NCBI RefSeq assembly: GCF_003416895.1
Contig: NZ_QVIO01000005.1
Span: 411,647 to 475,646, forward strand
Length of the DNA: 64,000 nt
Reading direction: 5' to 3'
From: Duganella sp. BJB476
GTDB lineage: Bacteria > Pseudomonadota > Gammaproteobacteria > Burkholderiales > Burkholderiaceae_D
The notes under the pieces were generated by a model. It saw only the letters and a list, made by a program, of their open reading frames with translations. It was not told where the DNA came from and did not search any database. This document shows, in pieces, positions 49,523 through 57,748 of this stretch (its first letter is position 1; each line of letters opens with the position of its first letter). The translations under genes were made by a program, and so were the position numbers.

Positions 49523-49726
49523 ATGGGTTCATTCAGTATTTGGCATTGGTTGATCGTCCTGGTGATTGTGATGCTGGTTTTCGGCACCAAAAAACTGGGC
49601 AATATGGGTTCGGACATCGGCAAGGCCGTTAAAGGCTTCAAGGATGGCGTCAAGGGCGACGACGACAAGCCGGCCGCGCCAGCCGCTCCCGGCACCATCG
49701 ACGTCGACGCTAAAGAGAAGAAGTAA
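49523..49726 (+). CDS. tatA: Twin-arginine translocase subunit TatA
   Basis: A 67-residue protein with an N-terminal transmembrane helix (FSIWHWLIVLVIVMLVFG), an amphipathic helix beginning TKKLGNMGSDIGKAVKGFKDG and an acidic/Ala/Pro-rich tail. The ATG at 49523 has AAGGGGA upstream; the ATG at 49520 is too close to it and the longer reading from 49436 is not family-like. TatA oligomers form the pore of the Tat pathway for folded proteins. A TATACT at 49456-49461 is a possible -10. Confidence 0.94.
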   Translation: MGSFSIWHWLIVLVIVMLVFGTKKLGNMGSDIGKAVKGFKDGVKGDDDKPAAPAAPGTIDVDAKEKK

Positions 49727-49765
49727 GCTGGGGGAGCAGCGCTCCCTTCAGGCTGAAACACCCTT

Positions 49766-50260
49766 ATGATCGATCTCGGTCTTACCAAACTTGCTGTGAT
49801 CGGCGTGGTTGCGCTGGTCGTCATCGGTCCTGAAAAGCTGCCCAAGGTAGCGCGCATGGCCGGGACGCTGTACGGCCGCGCCCAACGCTACCTGAACGAA
49901 GTCAAATCCGAAGTCTCGCGCGAAATCGAACTGGAAGAGTTGAAAAACCTCCAGAAAGAAGTGCAGGCGGCGGCCGAGAGCGTGAAGGCGGACGTCGAAA
50001 GCTCGATGTCGCAGCATGCGGCCGACGTGGAAAACGCCTGGCACGACACTCCGACCATCCACTCGCCGACCATCAGCAGCGCCACCACCGACGACCTGTC
50101 GCGCAAGGCGCGCGAATTCCGCCGCAAGAAGCTGGTGCGCAATTCGGCCATCCCCGGCTGGTACAAGCAGCGTCACGGCGGCAAGATGCACGTGACGTCC
50201 GGCGCCGCGCGCGTGGCGCGCTTCCGCCCCGGCAGCAACTCCTCTTCTTCGTTCTACTAA
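49766..50260 (+). CDS. tatB: Sec-independent translocase subunit TatB
   Basis: A 164-residue TatB: N-terminal helix LAVIGVVALVVIGPEKLP with the GPEKLP hinge, then a long amphipathic/coiled-coil region (EIELEELKNLQKEV). The C-terminal ~70 residues are less conserved and contain SRKAREFRRKKLVR. It docks Tat substrates together with TatC, whose ATG at 50261 follows its stop with no gap. Confidence 0.94.
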   Translation: MIDLGLTKLAVIGVVALVVIGPEKLPKVARMAGTLYGRAQRYLNEVKSEVSREIELEELKNLQKEVQAAAESVKADVESSMSQHAADVENAWHDTPTIHSPTISSATTDDLSRKAREFRRKKLVRNSAIPGWYKQRHGGKMHVTSGAARVARFRPGSNSSSSFY

Positions 50261-51016
50261 ATGACTACACCTGAAAAGGGCGAAGAGACCTTTATCTCTC
50301 ACCTGATCGAATTGCGCGACCGCCTGGTCAAGGCGTCGATCGGGATTGCCATCGTCTGCATCGCGCTGATGATCTGGCCCGGTCCGTCGCAGATTTATGA
50401 CTTTATTGCGCGGCCGATGATCGCCTCGCTGCCGGTCGGTTCGAAGATGATCGCCACCGGCGTGATCTCGCCCTTCCTGGTGCCGATGAAGGTGACACTG
50501 GTTATTTCCATCATCCTGTCGCTGCCGTGGGTGCTGTACCAGTTGTGGGCCTTCGTGGCGCCCGGCCTGTATGCGCATGAGAAGCGGCTGATCGCGCCGC
50601 TGGTGATTTCGTCGTCGGTGCTGTTCATGGCCGGCGTGGCGTTCTGCTACTTCCTGGTGTTCGGGCGCGTGTTCCAGTTCATCTCCGAATTTTCGCCGCA
50701 TTCGATCGCGGTGACGCCGGATATCGAGAACTATCTGGATTTCGTCATGTCGATGTGCCTGGCGTTTGGCGCGACCTTCGAGGTGCCGGTGGTGGTGGTG
50801 ATTTTGGTGCGCATGGGCTTGGTGTCTGTGGCCAAGCTGAAAGAGATACGGCCTTACGCCATCGTGGGTGCCTTCGTGATCGCCGCGATCGTCACGCCGC
50901 CCGACGCGGTCAGCATGTTCTCGCTGGCGGTTCCGATGTGCCTGCTGTTCGAACTGGGCCTGCTGGTCGCGCCGATGTTCGTGCGCATGTCGACGGCGCC
51001 GGAAGAGAAGGCCTGA
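50261..51016 (+). CDS. tatC: Twin-arginine translocase subunit TatC
   Basis: A 251-residue integral membrane protein with six hydrophobic segments. Signatures are FISHLIELRDRLVKA at the N-terminus, LWAFVAPGLYAHEKRL, and a late VGAFVIAAIVTPPDAVSM. It recognises twin-arginine signal peptides. It completes the tatABC operon. Confidence 0.96.
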   Translation: MTTPEKGEETFISHLIELRDRLVKASIGIAIVCIALMIWPGPSQIYDFIARPMIASLPVGSKMIATGVISPFLVPMKVTLVISIILSLPWVLYQLWAFVAPGLYAHEKRLIAPLVISSSVLFMAGVAFCYFLVFGRVFQFISEFSPHSIAVTPDIENYLDFVMSMCLAFGATFEVPVVVVILVRMGLVSVAKLKEIRPYAIVGAFVIAAIVTPPDAVSMFSLAVPMCLLFELGLLVAPMFVRMSTAPEEKA

Positions 51017-51025
51017 TTTATCTGG

Positions 51026-51388
51026 CTATGGCAGCCGGCTCAATATTTTGAAGAGCACGCCGAGAGTCACGCCATGTAGCACCAAGGATAGTCCGGTCAC
51101 CATGTAAAGTATGTTGAACCGGATATTCATGTGCGCTTTCAACTCGTCGATTTGCCTTTGCAGATCGCAGCGCAGCTTTTCGATCTGCGCGTACACGTCG
51201 CTGCGCAGTATCTCCAGCCGGGCGATAAGGTCTGTTTTCAGCAATAGCATATCGCCGGGCGTTACCGTGGATTCGGCTAGCGCGTCGCGCAAGGCCAGCG
51301 ACTGGGCCTCGGCTTGCTGCTGAGGCAGCCCTGCTTCCTCAAGTTTTCTGGCGTATGAAAGAGTGTCGAATTTGATAGGCATGTTCAT
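51026..51388 (-). CDS. Small coiled-coil membrane protein (DUF1640-like)
   Basis: A 120-residue protein: a region starting FDTLSYARKLEEAGLPQQQAEA, a heptad-rich coiled coil (~45-90) and one C-terminal transmembrane helix (ILYMVTGLSLVLHGVTLGVLF). This pattern fits the DUF1640/CCDC90-like family. Function is not known. The gene converges with tatC. Confidence 0.7.
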   Translation of the reverse strand: MNMPIKFDTLSYARKLEEAGLPQQQAEAQSLALRDALAESTVTPGDMLLLKTDLIARLEILRSDVYAQIEKLRCDLQRQIDELKAHMNIRFNILYMVTGLSLVLHGVTLGVLFKILSRLP

Positions 51389-51507
51389 GACCGCTCCCTG
51401 ATTTAATCGTAGCAGAAACCGGCCCGAATGCGAGCCGGCTCACCAGCGTATCGAATCAATGGATGAGCCGTTTGCGCGCACTCAAGTGCGCGCAAACCCA
51501 TGCCTTC

Positions 51508-53475
51508 CTACTGCGTCATCAAGCCCTTGATCACCCGCACCGGCGCGCTGCCGTAGCTCAGGAATTGCTCGTGGAATTCCTTCAGGTTGAACTTCGCGCC
51601 CAACTGCTGCTTGCGCTGCTCGCGCAATTCCATGATCTCGCTGTAGCCGCTGAAATAGCTGGTCAGCTGCACCGACGACACCTGCACCCGATGCCACTTC
51701 TCCACCGCCTCGCTGCGCGTCTGGAAGGCCTGGCGCGTCAGCAGGTCGATCGCCTGCTCTTCGGTCATGCCCAGCACATGCACGCTGTAATCGAGGATGG
51801 TGTTGGTCACGCTGCGCAGATTCCATTTCGAATACATCAGCCACATCTCCGGCGCGTTGTCGCCATAGCCGGACTCCAGCATCATGCGCTCGCCGTACAC
51901 CGCCCAGCCCTCCACCATCGCGCCATTGCCGAAGATGGATTTGACGATCGACGGCGACTTGTTCGCATACACCAGCTGCGCGTAGTGCCCCGGTATCGCC
52001 TCATGAATATTCAGGATCTGCAAGATCCAGTAGTTGTACTCGCGCAGGCTGCTCTCGGCCGCTTCCGGCGTCGCGCCGTCGAGCGGCGTCACGTTGTAGT
52101 AGGTGCGGTCCTGCGGACGATACGGTCCCGGCGCATCGATGCTGGCGCCCGCCACGCCGGCCTGGTAGGCAGGCGTCGCGCGTACTTCCAGCTGCTTCTT
52201 CGGATCCAGCGTCAGCAGGTTGTGGCTGATCACCCAGTCCTGCAGCACCGGCACCTGGCGGCGGATCTCGGCGAAGAAATCCTCGCGCTTGACGTGGCGC
52301 TCGGACAGCTTGTCGATCACCTTGCCGATCTTGGCAAAGCGGTCGGCCGGCTTGGCGGTGGAACCCATGGTCTTGTCCCACAGCTCGTCGGAGATGCGCT
52401 CCATATTGGCCAGCAGCTCTTCGCGCGCGGCCAGCGCCTTCTGGTAGGTCTGCTCGGCAGTGCTGCCGGACTGGATGTCGAAGGCAAACTTCTGCTCGTA
52501 CAGTTCCTTACCCAGGCGGAAGGTGCGGCGGCCGCTGGTGTCCATCTGCTTGTCCATCTCGGTCAGGAAGGCCACATAGCCGTCGACCGCGGTCAGCGCC
52601 GCGTTCACGCGCTGGGTGTACAGCTGCTTCTCCACCGGCGTCAGGATCGACGCCTGCGCGGCCTTGTCCACCTCGGTCAGCAAGGTCTGCACGCCGGGCG
52701 CCTGCGCGATCGCCAGGCGCGTATGTTCGCGCGTCGGGTTGACGATGTTGGCGCGCGCCGCCTCGTAGTAGGCCGGAATGCCGGCGATGCGCTTGAGCAG
52801 CGTGCGCAGGCGCTGCGGCTGGGCCGCGTATTCGGTGTTCAGGATCAGGTCGATCGGGCCGGCCACGTTGTAGCTGGCCGGATTCCACTCGTATTCCTTC
52901 AAGGTGGTCAGGCGGAAGCGGTCGCTGTCGAGCTTGTTGATCAGCAGCGCCAGGTCGGTGCGCTGCTTGGCCGACAACTGGCTGGCGTTGATCGCGCCGA
53001 AGCGCTGCTTCCATTCGTCGATGAAGGCCAGCTCCTTGGCCTGTCCCGCCTTGTCGGGGATGGACAGCGTGGCGGCGGTATCGTACTTGCCGGCGTAGAT
53101 CGCGCTTTCCGAATCGATGCGCCACAGCGCGTTGAGGAACTGGCTGCTCTGGCCGTCGAAGGAGCGGTCCTGGCGGCGCTCCGGCGTGCCGGAAGGCTTC
53201 AACGATGGCGCGGCGACGGCGGCCACTGCGGCGGTGGCGGCGACGGCTTTCGCCTTGCCGTGCTTGCCGGTGCTTTTGCTGCTGCCCTTGCTGCTGCTTT
53301 TGCCGCTCTTGGTGGACTTGCCGCCGCTTTTAGCGTGGGTGGCGTGCGAGGTGTGCGCGCTCTTGCCGCCGCTCTTGGCCGAGGTGTGAGTTGTCTTGTG
53401 GTGCGTGGTGGCGCCGGCTGGTGCGACGGCGAGCGTCGTCATCAATACAGCCAGTGCGATATTTGTCTTGATCAT
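51508..53475 (-). CDS. DUF885-family (predicted zinc peptidase) protein, secreted, with a low-complexity linker
   Basis: A 655-residue protein. ATG 53475 gives a clear signal peptide (TNIALAVLMTTLAVAPAGA). Residues ~28-95 are a Lys/Ser/Gly/His/Ala-rich linker with repeated KSGGKS and SSSKGSSKST motifs. The rest is DUF885, with the metal-binding NIHEAIPGHYAQLVY (HEAIPGH) and a later EGWAVYGERMM that likely gives the third ligand. It probably is a periplasmic or outer-envelope peptidase. Upstream codons from 53559 are rejected as start. Confidence 0.82.
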   Translation of the reverse strand: MIKTNIALAVLMTTLAVAPAGATTHHKTTHTSAKSGGKSAHTSHATHAKSGGKSTKSGKSSSKGSSKSTGKHGKAKAVAATAAVAAVAAPSLKPSGTPERRQDRSFDGQSSQFLNALWRIDSESAIYAGKYDTAATLSIPDKAGQAKELAFIDEWKQRFGAINASQLSAKQRTDLALLINKLDSDRFRLTTLKEYEWNPASYNVAGPIDLILNTEYAAQPQRLRTLLKRIAGIPAYYEAARANIVNPTREHTRLAIAQAPGVQTLLTEVDKAAQASILTPVEKQLYTQRVNAALTAVDGYVAFLTEMDKQMDTSGRRTFRLGKELYEQKFAFDIQSGSTAEQTYQKALAAREELLANMERISDELWDKTMGSTAKPADRFAKIGKVIDKLSERHVKREDFFAEIRRQVPVLQDWVISHNLLTLDPKKQLEVRATPAYQAGVAGASIDAPGPYRPQDRTYYNVTPLDGATPEAAESSLREYNYWILQILNIHEAIPGHYAQLVYANKSPSIVKSIFGNGAMVEGWAVYGERMMLESGYGDNAPEMWLMYSKWNLRSVTNTILDYSVHVLGMTEEQAIDLLTRQAFQTRSEAVEKWHRVQVSSVQLTSYFSGYSEIMELREQRKQQLGAKFNLKEFHEQFLSYGSAPVRVIKGLMTQ

Positions 53476-53578
53476 CTTGAACAGCCTTGTCGATAAAGTG
53501 GCCCGGCGTACCGGGCCGAAGCGGAGGAGATTATCATTAATCCGCAGGTTTGAGCGCATCCGGTTTGTAACCGGACGG

Positions 53579-56500
53579 CTACTTTCGCATTCCTTCTTGC
53601 AGCATATTCAACATCTCGGAGGCCGACATGCGGCCCGAGACGTCGCTGCCTTCCAGCAGGCTGTCGGCCAGGTCGCGCTTGTGCTGGTGCAGGTCGACGA
53701 TGCCTTCCTCGATGGTGTGGCGTGCCACCAGGCGGTAGATGGTGACCGGCCGCAGTTGGCCCATGCGGTGCGCGCGGTCCGAGGCCTGGTCTTCCACCGC
53801 CGGATTCCACCATGGGTCCATATGGATCACGTAGTCGGCGGCGGTCAGGTTGATGCCGACGCCGCCCGCTTTCAGGCTGATGAGGAACACGTCGCCCTCG
53901 CCGGACTGGAACAGGTCGACGCGCTTCTTGCGGTCGGCCATGGGCGTCGAGCCGTCCAGGTATTGATAGCTGATGTTGTTGGCGTCCAGGTGGGCGCGGA
54001 TCAGCGACAGGTGGTCGACGAACTGGCTGAACACCAGCACCTTGTGGCGGTTCTCCAGCAAGCCTTCCAGCAAGTGCGCGAAGGCCGCCAGCTTGCTGCT
54101 GGCCAGGCCCAGTTCCGGCGCCACCAGGTTCGGGTTGCAGCAGGCGCGGCGCAGCCGCATGATCTCGGCCAGGATCTGGATCGATTTCTTCTCGGCCGGG
54201 CCTTCGACGGCGGCCAGGTTTTCCAGCGCGGCGCGGCGCAGCGATTCGTACAGCGCCGTCTCGTCCGCCGACAGGTCGACTTCCATCGTGATCTCGGTGC
54301 GCGATGGCAGCTCGGTTAGCACCTGCGCCTTGGTCCGGCGCAGCATGAAGGGCTGGATCAAGCGCCGCAGGCGATTGCGCGCGCCCACTTCGGCCCGATG
54401 GTCCTGCGGTTTTTCGATCGGCGCGGCGAAGCGCAGGTTGAACTGCTCGATGCTGCCCAACAGGCCCGGATTGATGAAGCGGAACAGGTTCCACAACTCG
54501 CCCAGGTGGTTCTCCAGCGGCGTGCCGGTGGCGATCATGCGGAAGTCGCCCTTGAGCGCCATCACGGCCTGTGAGCGCTTGGTGGCGCCGTTCTTGATCG
54601 CCTGCGCTTCGTCGAGCACGATGGTGTTCCACTGCACGCCGGCGAACAGCGCGGACTCCAGTTGCAGCAGGCCGTAGCTGGTCACCACCAGATCGTAGGG
54701 CTGCAAGGTGGACATGGTCTCGGCCCGGTCGCCGGGGCCGAATAGTTTCACGTTCAGCGTCGGCGCGAAGCGCGCAGCCTCGCTGATCCAGTTCATGCAG
54801 ACGGAGGTCGGCGCCACCACCAAGGTCGGGCCTTGCGGTGCGCGCGAGAGGATCAGCGCCAGCGCCTGCAGCGTTTTTCCCAGGCCCATATCGTCGGCCA
54901 GGCAGGCGCCCACGCCCCAGCTGGCGAGGCGCGACAGCCAGTTGAAGCCTTCCAGCTGATAGTCGCGCAGCTCCGCCTGCAGAGTGGTCGGCAGCTGCGG
55001 CACGAAGGCCGCCTGCGCCTCCATGCGCGCCAGGTGTTCCTTCCACAGCTTGTCCGACTTCAGGCCGCCGATATCGTCGGCCAGCTCCTCCAACGCGAAC
55101 GACGCCAGCGGATGCACGCGCACGCCGTCCTCGGTGATCTCGCCGTAGACCGACACTTCCATCAGCCGGCGGTGCAGTTCCTCGGTCAGCGCCAGGTAGC
55201 GGTTCTCGCCCAGTTCCACGAAGCGGCTCTGGCTCTTCTGCATCAGCTCCAGCAGCGTTTTCAGGTCCATGACCTTGCCTTCGTCGATCTGCAATTCGCC
55301 GCTGGCCGCGAACCAGTCCTTGTTGCTCTTGATGGCCAGGCGCAGCTGCTTGGTTTCCACCTTGGCGGTCACGCGGAAGCTTTCGCCTTCCGGCCAGGCC
55401 AGTACGATGGCGTCCGGGTTCATCTCCTGCAGTTCCACCAGCAGTTGCAGGCACAGCGCCGGTTGGCCCAGCAGCCATTCGCCGTGTTCCTGCTCGGCCG
55501 ATTCCAGCACCGGGCACTTGGCGATCAGTTCGCGCTCGGCGTCGCGCTCGTCGATCAGCTTGCGGCGCGCCTGTACCGGCTTGCCGTTGACGTCGGCGAT
55601 CACGCTGTCGGCGCCCGCGCCGGGCGCGTAGTACGCGCCGTTGGCCAGCGGCCGCACCAGCACCTGCATCTTCAGGCCGTGCTGGTAGGGCAGCAGGTGC
55701 AGGTGCAGGCGCATGTCGGCCTCCACCTGTTCCATGTCCGGCGCGGCGCCACCGATTTCCGACTGCACCGTCACCAGCGAGGAGATGGAGCTGATCGCAT
55801 GCAGCACCTGTTGCTCCGCGTGGGCCGGCACGTTCAAGCCGTTGCCGACGATGGCGGCGATGCGGCGGTGCTCGTCGAGGATGGTGACCACGCGCAGGCG
55901 GGTCGGCGTCTCCTTGCTGACGATGACGGAGGAGCTGTCATCCGGGATCGGCGGTTGCAGGCGCAGTTCCAGGTTGCCCGGGCTTTTCTTGATCAGCAGC
56001 TCCGGTTCGCCGGCCAGCATTTCCACGCGCGTATCCGGCGCGTCGGCCCAGAACAGCAGCGGATGGCCGATCAACGCCGACGCGGCGCGCTGCGGATCGA
56101 TTTCGTAAGCCAGGCCGCTGGACTGGTAGCTGCGGTGTGCAACCGAGATCGCCTCGGACGCGCGGATGTCCTGCGGCGTCAGGAAATCGAACTGCTCGGC
56201 CTCGAAGCGCAGCCGTTTCAGGCCGACGGCGCGGCCCTTGCTCCACAGGCCGCGCGCATCGCGCTTCTGTTCCACCGGCGCGACGTCGGTCAGGCCGTGG
56301 CGGTTGTCGTAGTTCAGCATCCACACCAGGCGCGTGCTGCCGGCGGCATCGGCGGTGGCGGGCTGCTGGAGGTTGATCAGCGCCGTCAGCTGCCGTTGCC
56401 ACGCTTCCTGGCGTTCGAACCATACGCTCATGTCGGGATAGCCCAGGCGCGAGCGCAGCGCGTTCGCGTGGCGCTGCTGTTCGACGTCGCCCAAGTGGCC

Positions 56501-57742
56501 CAGCAGGCAGGCGGCCTGGCCGGCGATGAACAGGTAGCCGGCGCGCTCGGCGTTCTGTGCCAGCTCCTGCAACTGCGCCTTGCGCTCGGACAGCTGCGGC
56601 AGCGACAGCCAGAAATACAGCAGGCACTGGAACATCTGCGTTTGCAGGCTGTTGTCCCAGGCCAGCGCGGCGACGGCGTCGGTCTGCATGGTGCCCGCGC
56701 GGATCTGGCGCAGCATGTCGATTTGCTGGTGGACGGCGGTGTCGTGGTTCTGCGGCATGCGCACGGCGATTTCGAGGTAGGCCTCGGCCGCCTTCAGGTG
56801 CTTGGCATCGCCGCTGCGCAGCATCGACAGCAGGTACAGGTAGCCGGACATGCCGGTGAACAGGTGCTTGCGTTTGCCGGTGTCGCGGCGCAGTGTCTTC
56901 AGCGCGGCGTCGAAGCCGACGATGGCCGCGCCGCTGGCGCCGCGCAGCAGCACCACCGCGCTGGCGAGGTACTGGCTTTGCGGGCCGGCGGTGCGTTCCA
57001 GGTAGCGTTTGGCGTCGTCCAGGCGGCCGCACAGGATCGCATCCTCGGCCAGCGCCATGCGCAGCTCGGGGCTGATGTCGTCCTTGGTGGCCAGGCGGCG
57101 CTGCATGTGCTGTTCGCAGAATTCGCGTATCACCGGCACCGTCAGGAATTCATGCTGGGCGTTTTGCAGCAGCACCATCAGCACATCGTCCTGCAGCAAC
57201 GGATGCACGCGCGCCAGCATGCCCGGCTCGAAAGGACGGCCGAAGATGTCGACGATAGGATGCAGTTGCGCCGCTTCGTAGCTGCCCAGGCAGAATGCCA
57301 GTATCGGCTGGATCTGCTGCGGCGCCAGGCCGCGCAGAAGGCCCATGCGCAGGCGCGCCATGCCGGCGCGGTAGCTGCGCGGCTCGAAGCTGTTCCAGGT
57401 CTGGCGCATCGGCGTCAGCTCGTCGTAGGCGCTGCACAAGTCGTCCAGCGCGTGCGTGCCGATGGAGGCGCGCATCGCCGGCCAGCGCAGCTTGGGATTG
57501 CAGACGAAGCCGCGCCCCGTCACGATGCTGATGAAGGCCAGCCGTTCCAGCTTGCGCATCGATTCGTCCAGCGTGCCGACGCCGTAGGCATTGCCGTCCT
57601 TGTCCTCGATACGGGCGTGGTTCAGGTGATCGAGGATGGCCGTGCGTCCCACCGGCTCGCCGATCAGGGCGAGCAGCGCCAGTATCATTTTTTCGTTGAA
57701 TTCTAGCGCGTCAAATTCGGCGAGCAGCTTAGCGTCGGCCAT
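53579..57742 (-). CDS. Large SNF2-family helicase-like protein
   Basis: A 1387-residue protein. The C-terminal ~480 residues are a SNF2 motor: ADDMGLGKTLQALALIL (Walker A), VLDEAQAIKN (DEAQ box), TGTPLENHLGELWNLFRFI, VLVFSQFVDHLSLI and ASDRAHRMGQLRPVTIYRL. The N-terminal ~880 residues show a winged-helix-like start (EKMILALLALIGEPVGRTAIL) followed by alpha-helical repeat-like stretches (~200-480) and a mixed region. No restriction, nuclease or methyltransferase domain is visible. It is unlike the 1052-aa SNF2 protein at 17805. Adjacent to an S9 peptidase gene 6 bp upstream on the same strand, so the two are likely co-transcribed. Confidence 0.88.
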   Translation of the reverse strand: MADAKLLAEFDALEFNEKMILALLALIGEPVGRTAILDHLNHARIEDKDGNAYGVGTLDESMRKLERLAFISIVTGRGFVCNPKLRWPAMRASIGTHALDDLCSAYDELTPMRQTWNSFEPRSYRAGMARLRMGLLRGLAPQQIQPILAFCLGSYEAAQLHPIVDIFGRPFEPGMLARVHPLLQDDVLMVLLQNAQHEFLTVPVIREFCEQHMQRRLATKDDISPELRMALAEDAILCGRLDDAKRYLERTAGPQSQYLASAVVLLRGASGAAIVGFDAALKTLRRDTGKRKHLFTGMSGYLYLLSMLRSGDAKHLKAAEAYLEIAVRMPQNHDTAVHQQIDMLRQIRAGTMQTDAVAALAWDNSLQTQMFQCLLYFWLSLPQLSERKAQLQELAQNAERAGYLFIAGQAACLLGHLGDVEQQRHANALRSRLGYPDMSVWFERQEAWQRQLTALINLQQPATADAAGSTRLVWMLNYDNRHGLTDVAPVEQKRDARGLWSKGRAVGLKRLRFEAEQFDFLTPQDIRASEAISVAHRSYQSSGLAYEIDPQRAASALIGHPLLFWADAPDTRVEMLAGEPELLIKKSPGNLELRLQPPIPDDSSSVIVSKETPTRLRVVTILDEHRRIAAIVGNGLNVPAHAEQQVLHAISSISSLVTVQSEIGGAAPDMEQVEADMRLHLHLLPYQHGLKMQVLVRPLANGAYYAPGAGADSVIADVNGKPVQARRKLIDERDAERELIAKCPVLESAEQEHGEWLLGQPALCLQLLVELQEMNPDAIVLAWPEGESFRVTAKVETKQLRLAIKSNKDWFAASGELQIDEGKVMDLKTLLELMQKSQSRFVELGENRYLALTEELHRRLMEVSVYGEITEDGVRVHPLASFALEELADDIGGLKSDKLWKEHLARMEAQAAFVPQLPTTLQAELRDYQLEGFNWLSRLASWGVGACLADDMGLGKTLQALALILSRAPQGPTLVVAPTSVCMNWISEAARFAPTLNVKLFGPGDRAETMSTLQPYDLVVTSYGLLQLESALFAGVQWNTIVLDEAQAIKNGATKRSQAVMALKGDFRMIATGTPLENHLGELWNLFRFINPGLLGSIEQFNLRFAAPIEKPQDHRAEVGARNRLRRLIQPFMLRRTKAQVLTELPSRTEITMEVDLSADETALYESLRRAALENLAAVEGPAEKKSIQILAEIMRLRRACCNPNLVAPELGLASSKLAAFAHLLEGLLENRHKVLVFSQFVDHLSLIRAHLDANNISYQYLDGSTPMADRKKRVDLFQSGEGDVFLISLKAGGVGINLTAADYVIHMDPWWNPAVEDQASDRAHRMGQLRPVTIYRLVARHTIEEGIVDLHQHKRDLADSLLEGSDVSGRMSASEMLNMLQEGMRK

Positions 57743-57748
57743 GCGGGG

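Noticed and set aside
54833..57706. 957-codon open frame on the plus strand inside the large SNF2 gene
   Set aside because: Antisense to a full SNF2 helicase; product is Gln/Arg/His-rich without domains.
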